From NCBI GenBank assembly GCA_002433235.1, contig DJHS01000047.1, positions 62,001 to 126,000 of the forward strand: a DNA stretch of 64,000 bases, written 5' to 3'. The DNA is from UBA6614 sp002433235 (lineage in GTDB: Bacteria; Verrucomicrobiota; Verrucomicrobiia; Limisphaerales; UBA1100). The notes under the pieces were generated by a model. That model was not told the origin of the DNA and searched no databases. It saw only the letters and a list, made by a program, of their open reading frames with translations. The position numbers and the translations under genes were made by a program. Shown here piece after piece: positions 17,041 to 25,722 of the stretch. The first letter of the stretch is position 1, and each line of letters starts with the position of its first letter.

Positions 17041-17470
17041 GTTCTTGTTAGTGGCATTTTTGTTGGGCGGCGTTTTTGCGGGACAATCAGCCGAGAAACG
17101 TATCAAGCTGCCGGATCATGACCGCGATGGAACCGGCCGCTTGCGCAGCCTCTTGATGGGCGACTCGATGACGCCGGTGGGCCCGGGGCGAATGCTGGTC
17201 CGCGGGGTGCGCCTGGAGACTTACGCGTACGATGGGGAGAGGCGGATTGTGGACTTGATTGTTGAAGCGCCGGAGTGTCTCTTTAATCTGCGTACCCGCA
17301 TTGTGTCGTCGGATGGCCCGATGACCGCAATTCGTGCCAGCGGTGATCTGCGGCTGGTGGGCGTTGGGTTTGAGTGGAGGCAGAAGACATCGCGGCTGTA
17401 CGTGAATAGCAACGTGCGAACAATTTTAAACCAGCGCTTGTCGCTGGAACGGAAAGGAAAAAGGAAATGA
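17033..17470 (+). CDS. lptC: LptC-like LPS export periplasmic protein
   Basis: 145 residues from ATG 17033, the start that gives the signal or anchor sequence MNRFLLVAFLLGGVFAGQSA and overlaps the kdsC stop. The remainder is beta-rich (MLVRGVRLETYAYDGERRIV, FEWRQKTSRLYVNSNVRTIL), as expected for an OstA/LptC-type jellyroll strand assembly. The position between kdsC and lptA/lptB is the classic lptC locus. The sequence itself is only weakly recognisable, so the name rests largely on context. It would bridge the inner-membrane LptBFG transporter and LptA. Confidence 0.65.
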   Translation: MNRFLLVAFLLGGVFAGQSAEKRIKLPDHDRDGTGRLRSLLMGDSMTPVGPGRMLVRGVRLETYAYDGERRIVDLIVEAPECLFNLRTRIVSSDGPMTAIRASGDLRLVGVGFEWRQKTSRLYVNSNVRTILNQRLSLERKGKRK

Positions 17471-18069
17471 AACTGGAACTGGGAATTTTGGCGATGTTTC
17501 TGGCGCTGCCGGTGCTGGGAGGGCCTGCAGTGACGGAACAGGGGAAGACGACCATCACGTCGAAGGAACTTGAAATGAATTTCAAGCCCAAGCGCATTTT
17601 TGTATATGTGGGAAACGTGAAGGTGGTGGATCCTCAGATTGACTTGATGTGCGAAAAGATGACGGTGACTTTCCGCGACTCGAAAAAGAAAATTGTGCCG
17701 ATTGGGCCGAAGCCCGTGATTCAGCCAAAGATTCAACCGTCGCCTCCAAAAGGAAAAAAGCCCGCCCCACCGCCCATGATGGCGCAAGGTGGCCAAATTG
17801 ACGTGATTGTGGCGGAGAAAAACGTGGTGATTATCAACAAGGAGGAAGGCACGCGTGCCACGGGAGAACGGGGGGTGTTCACGGCGGCAACCAATGTGTT
17901 GGTCTTGACTGGCAACCCGGTTCTGTATCGTGATGGGACAAAGATTCACGGTGATGTGATTGCTTGGAATCGGATCACGGAGTCCTTGAGGGTGACGCAG
18001 GCGAAAACGGAACTGGAGGAAAAGAAAGATCCGGCACCAACACCGAAGCCGGCGCCCAAGCCTGAATGA
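17467..18069 (+). CDS. lptA: LptA/OstA-like LPS transport protein
   Basis: 200 residues with the signal peptide MKLELGILAMFLALPVLGGPA. The OstA-type pattern is visible as TTITSKELEMNFKPKRIFVY followed by GNVKVVDPQIDLMCEKMTV, and later RATGERGVFTAATNVLVLTG and GTKIHGDVIAWNRITESL. A Pro/Lys-rich insertion (about residues 80-105) and a Pro-rich tail are unusual for LptA. It overlaps both the LptC-like gene (4 bases) and lptB (4 bases). It is predicted to form the periplasmic bridge for lipopolysaccharide between the inner and outer membranes. Confidence 0.75.
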   Translation: MKLELGILAMFLALPVLGGPAVTEQGKTTITSKELEMNFKPKRIFVYVGNVKVVDPQIDLMCEKMTVTFRDSKKKIVPIGPKPVIQPKIQPSPPKGKKPAPPPMMAQGGQIDVIVAEKNVVIINKEEGTRATGERGVFTAATNVLVLTGNPVLYRDGTKIHGDVIAWNRITESLRVTQAKTELEEKKDPAPTPKPAPKPE

Positions 18070-18791
18070 GCCTTCTGGCCACTGACAATTTGGCAAAGTC
18101 GTATGGCCGCCGCCGTGTGGTGGATGGGGTTTCTATCTCGGTTCAACCCGGCGAAATCGTGGGGTTGCTCGGGCCGAATGGAGCTGGAAAAACAACGACT
18201 TTCAACATGGTGGTTGGGGTTGTGCGGCCGGACGAGGGCGGGGTGATTTTCCGTGAGGAGGACATGAGCCGAAAACCTATGCATCTCAGGGCTCGCGCGG
18301 GTATGGGCTATCTGACTCAGGAACCGTCAGTTTTCCGCAAACTGACTGTGGAGGAAAATATCATGGCGATTCTGGAAACCTGCGAGGCAGATTCCATCGA
18401 GCGGCGCGTGAGGCTGAAATATCTTTTGGAAGAGCTGGATCTTGAACACTTGGCGCGCAACCGGGCGGAAACTTTGAGTGGCGGTGAGAAGCGGCGGCTT
18501 GAGATCACACGCGCGATGGTGACAAGCCCCAAGCTGCTCTTGCTGGACGAGCCTTTCAGCGGGGTGGACCCCATCGCTGTCTATGAGGTGCAGAAAATCA
18601 TCCGGCGCCTGCGGGAGCGTGGGCTTGGAATATTGATTACGGATCACAACGTCCGGGAAACGCTGAAACTGGTGGATCGTGCGTACCTCATTCACAAAGG
18701 CAAAGTGGTGCTGGAGGGCACGGCGGAATTCCTGGTAGACGATCCGCATGCACGGGAAATTTATCTGGGGCCGGATTTTAATTTGAATTGA
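18066..18791 (+). CDS. lptB: LPS export ABC transporter ATP-binding protein
   Basis: 241 residues, the usual LptB length. Walker A GPNGAGKTTT (about residues 36-45), the LptB-typical GMGYLTQEPSVFRKLTVEEN, the ABC signature LSGGEKRR, Walker B LLLLDEPFSGVDP and the switch His (LITDHNVRE) are all intact. It powers LPS extraction from the inner membrane with LptFG, which are not in this window. The stop overlaps the hprK start (TGATG). Confidence 0.96.
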   Translation: MSLLATDNLAKSYGRRRVVDGVSISVQPGEIVGLLGPNGAGKTTTFNMVVGVVRPDEGGVIFREEDMSRKPMHLRARAGMGYLTQEPSVFRKLTVEENIMAILETCEADSIERRVRLKYLLEELDLEHLARNRAETLSGGEKRRLEITRAMVTSPKLLLLDEPFSGVDPIAVYEVQKIIRRLRERGLGILITDHNVRETLKLVDRAYLIHKGKVVLEGTAEFLVDDPHAREIYLGPDFNLN

Positions 18792-19732
18792 TGAAGCGCG
18801 AAAAGGTTACCATCGAGCAGTTCTATGTGAATGGCGCCTCGGACATGGGCCTGCGTCTTGTTGTTGGAGCAGATGGGCTTAAGAGGATTGTTCGAGAGCC
18901 GACCATCAACCGGCCGGGGCTGGCGTTGACTGGATTCACAAAATACTTCGCCAATAATAGGATTCAAGCCATTGGCGCGGCCGAGGCGACTTACCTGAAG
19001 ACCCTCACTGAAAAACAGCGCGAAGAGCGATATGCGGAATTGTGTGCGCAAAGCATCCCGGGCTTTGTTTTCTCAAGGAATCTCAGACCGGACCCTCAGT
19101 TCATCAAGGCGGCGGAGAAGGCAGACATCCCGGTGTTTCGCTGTCCGTTGATCACGATGAAATTCATCAATCGTGCGACACTTACACTAGAGGACATGTT
19201 CGCTCCATCGGGTACGGAACAAGGCAGCACGGTGGACATTCTGGGCATTGGCGTTTTGATCAAGGGCGAAAGCGGCATTGGCAAAAGTGAATGCGTACTG
19301 GCGTTGGTGGAGCGGGGCTACAGCTTGGTCGCGGATGATGTGACCAAGGTAAAACTGCTGGATGGCCGGGAGATCATTGCCACCAGTGCTGACCTGACAC
19401 GCAACCACATGGAAGTTCGCGGCATTGGGATCATCAACGTAGCCTCCATGTTTGGCGTCAAGAGCATCCGGAATGACAAACGGATCAATCTCGTGGTTTC
19501 TCTGCGAGACTGGGGGGAAGTGGAGGACATTGACCGGCTGGGGATGGAACAGGAAACCGTTAAAATTCTCGATGTGCCGGTTCCACACATCACCATTCCG
19601 GTCCGGCCCGGCCGGGATATTGCGCGCTTGGTTGAAGTGGCCGCATTCCAGACCAAATTGCTCATTTCAGGCCATAACGCAGCAAGGGAACTGGATGAGC
19701 GGTTGATGGCCAAAATGCAGGCTGGAGAATAA
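18791..19732 (+). CDS. hprK: HPr kinase/phosphorylase
   Basis: 313 residues from ATG 18791. The bifunctional enzyme phosphorylates or dephosphorylates the regulatory Ser of HPr. The N-terminal domain (to about 130) is followed by the P-loop GESGIGKSE (residues 159-167), the VADDVTKV block and the family signature EVRGIGIINVASMFG starting near residue 208. It is coupled to lptB upstream, and ptsH follows 39 bases downstream. In many Proteobacteria the lpt operon continues with rpoN, hpf and ptsN; here rpoN and ptsN are absent and hprK follows lptB directly. Confidence 0.95.
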   Translation: MKREKVTIEQFYVNGASDMGLRLVVGADGLKRIVREPTINRPGLALTGFTKYFANNRIQAIGAAEATYLKTLTEKQREERYAELCAQSIPGFVFSRNLRPDPQFIKAAEKADIPVFRCPLITMKFINRATLTLEDMFAPSGTEQGSTVDILGIGVLIKGESGIGKSECVLALVERGYSLVADDVTKVKLLDGREIIATSADLTRNHMEVRGIGIINVASMFGVKSIRNDKRINLVVSLRDWGEVEDIDRLGMEQETVKILDVPVPHITIPVRPGRDIARLVEVAAFQTKLLISGHNAARELDERLMAKMQAGE

Positions 19733-19771
19733 AGACTGGCCAATCCCGCCCGCCTCCGCAAAAATCGTCCC

Positions 19772-20074
19772 GTGAGTTTGGTCAGTGAAGATCCCAACCC
19801 CGGTCAAGCCGAGGTTCGCGAGGTGGAAATTTCCAATGATGCGGGGCTGCATGCACGTCCCGCCTCCGTTTTCGTCAAGTTGGCCGCCAAGTTTGAGAGC
19901 GAAATCTGGGTGGGCCACGATGGAGATCGGGTAAATGGCAAGAGCATCATAGGTCTCCTGACCTTGGCTGCGGCCAAGGGCACACGCATTACCGTGGAGG
20001 CTGAAGGCAGCGACGCCCAAGCCGCTGTTGTGGCCTTGGCTGAGTTGGTGGAAAACAAATTTCAAGCCGACTAA
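19772..20074 (+). CDS. ptsH: HPr-type phosphocarrier protein
   Basis: 100 residues from GTG 19772. The site of phosphotransfer is His27 in DAGLHARPAS, and the regulatory Ser is Ser58 in VNGKSIIGLLTLAAAKG, the target of the HprK next door. Both residues lie 12 positions later than in classical HPr (His15, Ser46), so this protein has a 12-residue N-terminal extension. No enzyme I or sugar-specific enzyme II is nearby. Together with hprK this suggests an incomplete, purely regulatory system, though PTS genes may lie elsewhere. Confidence 0.93.
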   Translation: MSLVSEDPNPGQAEVREVEISNDAGLHARPASVFVKLAAKFESEIWVGHDGDRVNGKSIIGLLTLAAAKGTRITVEAEGSDAQAAVVALAELVENKFQAD

Positions 20075-20080
20075 CTGGCG

Positions 20081-20359
20081 ATGGAGCAATCACTCCGACA
20101 TGTCGTCAAGTTGGCCCGCATCGACCTGACTCCCGAGGAAGAAGCACGCATGGCACCGCAGATGGCGGAGATTCTCAAGTACGTTGATCAGCTCAAAGAA
20201 TTGAATGTGGATGGGGTGGAGCCCACCGCGCACGCCGTGCCGCTCACCAATGTGATGCGTGAGGACGTGGTGGGCGAATCACTCTCACGCGGAGATGCCC
20301 TGCGCAATGCCCCGCAACAGGCTGGCGGTCTATTTGTCGTGCCCAAGATCGTCGAGTGA
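20081..20359 (+). CDS. gatC: Glutamyl-tRNA(Gln) amidotransferase subunit C
   Basis: 92 residues. The pattern VVKLARIDLTPEEEARMAPQ, ILKYVDQLKELNVDGVEPTA and the C-terminal LRNAPQQAGGLFVVPKIVE is diagnostic. GatC wraps the GatA-GatB interface. It starts 6 bases after ptsH, and its stop overlaps the gatA start. The presence of GatCAB means Gln-tRNA (and possibly Asn-tRNA) is made by the indirect pathway. Confidence 0.95.
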   Translation: MEQSLRHVVKLARIDLTPEEEARMAPQMAEILKYVDQLKELNVDGVEPTAHAVPLTNVMREDVVGESLSRGDALRNAPQQAGGLFVVPKIVE

Positions 20360-21816
20360 CCATGCCGCACACGCTCACGATCCACGAACTCACCGCCCAG
20401 CTCGCCGCGAAGCAACTCACCGCCCGCGAAGCGACTCAAGCTTGCCTCGACCGCATCACCACCATCGACGGCCGCCTCAATGCATTCAATAGCTACGACG
20501 CCGAAGATGCCCTCGCTCAGGCGGACGCTGCTGATGTCGCCCTCGCTGCGGGTGAATCCAAGCCGCTGCTTGGCGTGCCTATCGCGATCAAGGATGTCAT
20601 CGCGGTCAAAAATCAGCCACTGACCTGCAGTAGTAAAATTCTCGGCGACTACACTTCGCCCTATGAGGCGACCGTCATTAGCAAACTCCGCGATGTCGGA
20701 GCCATCATTTTTGGACGTTTGAACATGGACGAGTTCGCCATGGGTAGCTCCACGGAAAACTCCGCCTTCGGCGGCTCACGCAATCCATGGGATACCGATC
20801 GCATTCCCGGAGGCTCCAGCGGCGGCAGTGCGGTAGCAGTCGCCGCCGACGAATGCATTGCCGCCCTTGGCAGCGACACCGGCGGTTCCATTCGGCAACC
20901 TGCATCTCTTTGTGGCTGTGTCGGTCTTAAGCCCACCTATGGTCGCGTGAGTCGATACGGCTTGGTCGCATACGCTTCTTCCCTGGACCAGATCGGGCCG
21001 CTGACCAAAGACACCCGAGATGCCGCCACCATGCTCGGGGTAATTAGCGGTCACGATCAGCGCGATTCCACCAGTATCCCGCGCGATGTTCCCGACTACG
21101 CTGCTGCATTGGGTCGTGATCTCAAGGGGCTGAGAATTGGTCTGCCAAAAGAATATATGGGCGAAGGCTTGGCACCGGAAATCCGCGCTGCCACGGAAGC
21201 AGCCGTGCAACAGTTGGCTGACCTTGGTGCGGAAATCTGTGAAATATCCCTGCCTCATACCGAGTATGCCATCGCCACCTATTACATCATTGCCACCGCG
21301 GAGGCCTCGGCAAACTTGGCGCGATTCGAAGGTGTTCGCTACGGCGCGCGCGTGGAGGGTGCTGATCCCGAGGCAATGAACTGCGCCACCCGGGGTGGGG
21401 GCTTTGGTGAGGAGGTCAAGCGCCGCATCATCCTTGGCACTTACGTGCTCTCCAGTGGCTATCATGACGCTTATTACCTGCGTGCTCAGAAAGTCCGCAC
21501 CCTGATCCGTGATGATTTCCTGAAGGCCTTTGAAGAAGTCGACCTCATTGCGAGCCCAGCCTCTCCCACGGCGGCCTTCAAGATGGGTGAGAAGGCGGAT
21601 GACCCCTTGCAAATGTATCTCTCGGACATCTACACCATCTCTGCAAACCTTGCCAGCATCTGTGGTCTCAGCATCCCCTGCGGTTTCACCAGCGAAAATC
21701 TCCCCATTGGCCTCCAACTCCTTGGTAAACCCTTTGACGAGGAAACCCTCCTGCAGGCGGCCCACGCATACGAGCAGGCGACGGATTGGCATCGGCGTAA
21801 GCCGAATTTGAACTAA
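20356..21816 (+). CDS. gatA: Glutamyl-tRNA(Gln) amidotransferase subunit A
   Basis: 486 residues from GTG 20356 overlapping the gatC stop; an ATG at 20362 is an alternative start. Amidase-signature catalytic elements: Lys in VPIAIKDVIAVK (about residue 78), and the Ser-cis-Ser pair in PGGSSGGSAVAVAA with DTGGSIRQPAS. It releases ammonia from glutamine for transfer to Glu-tRNA. Base use differs sharply from gatB next door: C exceeds G on the coding strand here (27 C to 13 G in 20401-20460), whereas gatB is strongly G-rich. Confidence 0.97.
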   Translation: MTMPHTLTIHELTAQLAAKQLTAREATQACLDRITTIDGRLNAFNSYDAEDALAQADAADVALAAGESKPLLGVPIAIKDVIAVKNQPLTCSSKILGDYTSPYEATVISKLRDVGAIIFGRLNMDEFAMGSSTENSAFGGSRNPWDTDRIPGGSSGGSAVAVAADECIAALGSDTGGSIRQPASLCGCVGLKPTYGRVSRYGLVAYASSLDQIGPLTKDTRDAATMLGVISGHDQRDSTSIPRDVPDYAAALGRDLKGLRIGLPKEYMGEGLAPEIRAATEAAVQQLADLGAEICEISLPHTEYAIATYYIIATAEASANLARFEGVRYGARVEGADPEAMNCATRGGGFGEEVKRRIILGTYVLSSGYHDAYYLRAQKVRTLIRDDFLKAFEEVDLIASPASPTAAFKMGEKADDPLQMYLSDIYTISANLASICGLSIPCGFTSENLPIGLQLLGKPFDEETLLQAAHAYEQATDWHRRKPNLN

Positions 21817-23240
21817 TGGACTATGAACCCATCATCGGCCTAGAGACGCATGTGCAGTTGCGCACGCGGTCGAAGATGTGGTGTGCGTGCGTCAATGAAT
21901 ATGGTGCGGAGCCAAATACGCAGGTGTGTCCCGTTTGTCTTGGCCTTCCGGGGGCGTTGCCGGTGCCGAATGCGGAGGCGCTGCGTTTGACGGCTTTGAC
22001 GGGGTTTCTGCTAAATTGTGAGGTGCCGCGTCGGGCGAAGTTTGACCGGAAGAATTACTTTTATCCGGACAGCGCGAAGAACTACCAGATTACCCAGCTT
22101 GATCAGCCATCGACGAAGGATGGTTTCGTGGAGTTTGAGTTGGGTAATGCGCTGACAAGGGTGCGTATTAATCGCGCACATCTGGAGGAGGACGTGGGTA
22201 AGAGTACTCACTTTGCCGACCACAGCGGGGTAGACTTTAATCGCGGCGGCGTGCCGCTGCTGGAAATTGTGACTGAGCCGGATATTACGAGCGCCGATAT
22301 GGCCTATGAGTATCTTACTGCGTTGAAGAATATTTTGCAGTATGGCGGCGTGAGTGATTGCGACATGGAGAAAGGGCAAATCCGTTGTGACGTTAACGTG
22401 AGTGTGCGTCCGGTGGGGCAGGAGACATTGGGTGAGAAGATTGAGATCAAAAACATGAACAGCTTCAGCGGTGTGCGGAGGGCATTGGAGTACGAAATCC
22501 CTCGCCAGATCGGCGTGCTGAGTGAGGGGGGCACATTGCAGCAGGAGACGCGGCGTTGGGATGATGAGGCCGGTATCACCGATTGCATGCGCACCAAGGA
22601 GGAAGCCCACGATTACCGCTATTTTCCATGCCCGGATCTAATGCCGCATGAGCCTGCGGAGACGTGGCATGAGGAGGTGCGGGCCTGTATGGTTGAGTTG
22701 CCACTGGCACGCAAACGGCGGCTCATGGATGACTATGGACTGCCGGAGGGTGATGCGGAGGTGTTTGTAAATGATTCGGCGTTGGGCGATTATTTTGAGG
22801 GTGCCATCAGCGGCGTGAAACAGCCGAAGGCGGTAGCCAACTGGGTGATTAACAATTTGCAGGCGAAGCTGGCCGAGAGTGAATCCAGTTTAGATGAGGT
22901 GAAATTTTTGCCAACAGCCATCGGCGAATTGGTCGGGCTGGTGGAGAGCGGGCAGATCAGCAGCCGCATTGCGCAGGAGGTTTTTGCGGAGATGTTTGAG
23001 ACCGGCATGGCTCCGGCAGCAATCGTGGAGGAAAAGGGCTTGGCTCAAGTGAGTGACTCGGGCGAGTTGGAAGCGATGTGCCGCGAAGTGATTGAAGTCA
23101 ATCCTGGGCCTGCGGATGATTTCCGAAACGGTAAGGAAGCGGCCCTGAACTATCTCAAGGGGCAGGTTATGAAAGCCAGCCGAGGCAAGGCGAATCCACA
23201 GATGGTGGGTGAGTTGTTGGCACAAATTTTAAAACCATGA
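21816..23240 (+). CDS. gatB: Aspartyl/glutamyl-tRNA amidotransferase subunit B
   Basis: 474 residues. The ATG overlaps the gatA stop (TAATG). The start IIGLETHVQLRTRSKMWC, the QVCPVCLGLPGALPVPN signature, KNYFYPDSAKNYQITQ and the C-terminal YqeY-like tail (GQVMKASRGKANPQMVGELL) are all present. GatB binds the misacylated tRNA, activates the glutamyl carboxylate with ATP and receives ammonia from GatA. It is separated from mpl by a 60-base spacer containing an inverted repeat. Confidence 0.97.
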   Translation: MDYEPIIGLETHVQLRTRSKMWCACVNEYGAEPNTQVCPVCLGLPGALPVPNAEALRLTALTGFLLNCEVPRRAKFDRKNYFYPDSAKNYQITQLDQPSTKDGFVEFELGNALTRVRINRAHLEEDVGKSTHFADHSGVDFNRGGVPLLEIVTEPDITSADMAYEYLTALKNILQYGGVSDCDMEKGQIRCDVNVSVRPVGQETLGEKIEIKNMNSFSGVRRALEYEIPRQIGVLSEGGTLQQETRRWDDEAGITDCMRTKEEAHDYRYFPCPDLMPHEPAETWHEEVRACMVELPLARKRRLMDDYGLPEGDAEVFVNDSALGDYFEGAISGVKQPKAVANWVINNLQAKLAESESSLDEVKFLPTAIGELVGLVESGQISSRIAQEVFAEMFETGMAPAAIVEEKGLAQVSDSGELEAMCREVIEVNPGPADDFRNGKEAALNYLKGQVMKASRGKANPQMVGELLAQILKP

Positions 23241-23246
23241 TTTCTC

Positions 23247-23297
23247 ACCACAGAGGCACAGAATTGCGATTCCCTGTACCCTCTGTGCCTCTGTGGT
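23247..23297. repeat. Perfect 16-bp inverted repeat before mpl
   Basis: ACCACAGAGGCACAGA (23247-23262) and its exact reverse complement TCTGTGCCTCTGTGGT (23282-23297) flank a 19-base loop. The right arm ends 3 bases before the mpl ATG and covers the place where a ribosome binding site would be. The CTCTGTGCCTCTGTGG core resembles a short dispersed repeat that I recall from many bacterial genomes, so it may be a mobile-repeat relic rather than a dedicated regulator. Confidence 0.8.
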
Positions 23298-23300
23298 AAA

Positions 23301-24686
23301 ATGTTTGGCGATCTCAAATCCGTCCACTTCATTGGTATCTGCGGCACAGCAATGGCCTCGGTGGCGGCGGCCCTGAATGAGCGTGGTGTGAGGGTGACGG
23401 GTTCGGATCAGAATGTGTATCCCCCAATGTCCACGTTTCTTGCCGAGAAGGGCATTGAGGTGCGAGAGGGATACCATGAGAAACATTTGGCCGATGCGCC
23501 GAGTCTCGTTGTGGTTGGAAACGCTGTTTCAAGAGGTAACCCGGAGGTGGAGTCGGTACTGGAACGAAAGCTGCGTTTTTGCTCACTGCCGGAATTGCTG
23601 AAAGAGGCCTTTATTCGCGGTAAACGGTCGCTTGTGGTGGCGGGTACGCATGGCAAAACCACCACGGCGTCGCTGTTGTCATGGGTGTTTGAGCGCAGCG
23701 GGCGAAATCCTAGTTATTTTATTGGTGGCATTCCGGAAAATTTTTTGTGTGGCGCAAGATTCACGGAAAGCGAGTGGATCATTCTTGAGGGGGATGAATA
23801 TGATACGGCATTCTTTGACAAGCGCAGTAAGTTTGTTCACTACCTGCCGGAGGTGGCAGTGATCAATAATCTAGAATTTGATCACGCGGATATTTTCGAT
23901 GATCTTGCTGAAATTCAACTCAGTTTCAGGCGGTTTATAAACCTCATCCCTCGCAATGGCCTGCTGCTGGCCAACGGTGATGATGACAACATTACCCCCT
24001 TGCTGAAGGACGTACCGTCTCCAGTGGAGCGATTTGGTCTGCATGATGGATTGAAGGCGGAGTATTTGCGTCATTCGGTTGAAGGAGCCAGTTTTACGGT
24101 TGGAGGATCGGAATTCTCCATTCCCATGTTTGGGGAGTTGAATGTGCGCAACTCACTGGGAGTGATTGGCGTGGCGCGGCATTGCGGGGTATCGGATGAG
24201 GAAATTCAGTCGGCTTTTGAAACATTTCGGGGCATCAAGCGCCGGATGCAGGTGCGCGGTGAGGAACGCGGAGTGACGGTGATTGATGATTTTGCTCATC
24301 ATCCGACCGCGATTGCGGAAACCTTAAAAGCTCTTCGCAATCGATTTCCAGGCCAACGCCTTTGGGCGGTGTTTGAGCCACGGACCAACACAACTCGCCG
24401 TGCTGTGTTTCAGGACGCCTTGACGTTGGCATTTAGTGATTCGGATCGTGTGATTGTTTCTCGAGTGGCAGGCTTGGAGCAGATAAATGCGAATGAGCGG
24501 CTTGACCCGGAACGTTTAATGAGTGATTTGCGGGCGGGCGGGCGGGATGCCAGTTATTTGCCAACGGTTGATTCCATTGTGATGCATTTGGCGGAAAACG
24601 CCGAAGAAGGGGATGTTGTTTGTATTTTAAGCAACGGCGGATTCGAGGGGATTCACGAACGATTGCTGAAGGCGCTTAAGGAGTGA
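23301..24686 (+). CDS. mpl: UDP-MurNAc:L-Ala-gamma-D-Glu-meso-DAP ligase (Mpl)
   Basis: 461 residues. Mur-ligase family: FIGICGTAMASVAAALNERG at the N-terminus, ATP loop AGTHGKTTTASLL (about residues 113-125), and the Mpl-diagnostic segments EGDEYDTAFFDKRSKFVHYL and NNLEFDHADIFDDL. DDFAHHPTAIAETL and EPRTNTTRRAVFQ mark the C-terminal domain. Mpl rejoins recycled murein tripeptide to UDP-MurNAc, so the organism has meso-DAP peptidoglycan and recycles it. There is no Shine-Dalgarno-like sequence; the space is taken by the inverted repeat arm. Confidence 0.95.
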   Translation: MFGDLKSVHFIGICGTAMASVAAALNERGVRVTGSDQNVYPPMSTFLAEKGIEVREGYHEKHLADAPSLVVVGNAVSRGNPEVESVLERKLRFCSLPELLKEAFIRGKRSLVVAGTHGKTTTASLLSWVFERSGRNPSYFIGGIPENFLCGARFTESEWIILEGDEYDTAFFDKRSKFVHYLPEVAVINNLEFDHADIFDDLAEIQLSFRRFINLIPRNGLLLANGDDDNITPLLKDVPSPVERFGLHDGLKAEYLRHSVEGASFTVGGSEFSIPMFGELNVRNSLGVIGVARHCGVSDEEIQSAFETFRGIKRRMQVRGEERGVTVIDDFAHHPTAIAETLKALRNRFPGQRLWAVFEPRTNTTRRAVFQDALTLAFSDSDRVIVSRVAGLEQINANERLDPERLMSDLRAGGRDASYLPTVDSIVMHLAENAEEGDVVCILSNGGFEGIHERLLKALKE

Positions 24687-25644
24687 CAGGCTTGCGTGTG
24701 CGTGCGGCTTGGATTGCGGCGATGACCTTTTGTTTGTAGGACTGGAATGTGGGGTCGGTCACATTCTTCAGATGATTTTCCGCGCGGTCGTATTGCTCAT
24801 CCTCAATTTCCAGAAATGCGAGTTGGAGTTCGATCCACTGAATCTGGCGTGGATCTTCGGTCAATTTTCGGGCTTGTTCCCAAGCGGCAAGTGCCTCCTG
24901 TTTTGGGAGAGGTTGGATGGGTAGATAAGCCTCAGCAAGATCTGCGGCGTAAATAAAATCATGAGGCGCCAAGTCGTGGGCCTTTTGAAAATGCTGAAGA
25001 GCGAGTTCAGGGAGCTGAGAGGGGGAGACTTGGAATTGTGCGGCGGCTTCCTTCTTGAATTGGGAGAGGCCCAGTGCAACGGCGAGATTGTTGTGGTACA
25101 ACGGTTGCTTGGGGGCACACCTGATGGCTTGAGTGTAGGCGTTTAAGGACTGCTTTATGTATTCGCTGCGGCCGTTTTCCAAGGCGAGTGAACCATAGTG
25201 GGTGGCCAGGTTGTTCCAGGCGGCGGCATTTTTATCGTCGCTCAAGAGGGCGCGATTCCATTGGGTCAAGGCACCTCGGTCGTCTCGGAGGCAGCCAAGG
25301 AAGCTGGCGAATGCGGCACGGGCCTTGTCGTGGTTGGGATGGCGTTTCAGGAATGCCTCGTAGGATTTGCGAACTTGAGCAAGCCTGTGCCGTGTTTGCC
25401 GCCCCAGATCAGCAGCAAGAGACTGATCGGTTTTTCGAAGCTTACGGCTTTCTTCGAGCCAGTGGGCGATTTGTTGCATGGCTTCGTCATCCAAGGCGAG
25501 CACACGTTGAAACTCCCGCTCGATGGAGATTGCGCGGGGCGGAGGAGGGGGCGGGTGAGATGCGTTTGGGGTCCGCCACCATAGCAGGGAACAGCCTTGA
25601 GCAAGCAAGTTGATTGTCAGAAAAATGGCTGCTTTGAAGGGCAC
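24676..25644 (-). CDS. TPR-repeat lipoprotein
   Basis: 322 residues from GTG 25644. The open frame extends far upstream, but only this start yields a lipoprotein signal (FKAAIFLTINLLAQGCS, Cys about 18) and avoids overlap with the divergent hydrolase gene. A Pro-rich linker follows, then about six TPR units, for example FLKRHPNHDKARAAFASFLG, ALLSDDKNAAAWNNLATHYG, AIRCAPKQPLYHNNLAVALG and HDLAPHDFIYAADLAEAYL. It is probably an anchored periplasmic scaffold. Its 3-prime end overlaps the end of mpl by 11 bases in convergent orientation. Confidence 0.8.
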   Translation of the reverse strand: MPFKAAIFLTINLLAQGCSLLWWRTPNASHPPPPPPRAISIEREFQRVLALDDEAMQQIAHWLEESRKLRKTDQSLAADLGRQTRHRLAQVRKSYEAFLKRHPNHDKARAAFASFLGCLRDDRGALTQWNRALLSDDKNAAAWNNLATHYGSLALENGRSEYIKQSLNAYTQAIRCAPKQPLYHNNLAVALGLSQFKKEAAAQFQVSPSQLPELALQHFQKAHDLAPHDFIYAADLAEAYLPIQPLPKQEALAAWEQARKLTEDPRQIQWIELQLAFLEIEDEQYDRAENHLKNVTDPTFQSYKQKVIAAIQAARTRKPVTP

Positions 25645-25722
25645 GGCGGTTTGATAACACTGTTGCACGGCGGTTGCAACGGTGGTCTCGACGATGTGGA
25701 GATGAAAGGATAGCCTCGGTTC

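Noticed and set aside
17221..18096. 291-residue minus-strand open frame
   Set aside because: Antisense to the lptC-like and lptA genes; His/Arg-rich with no recognisable motif.
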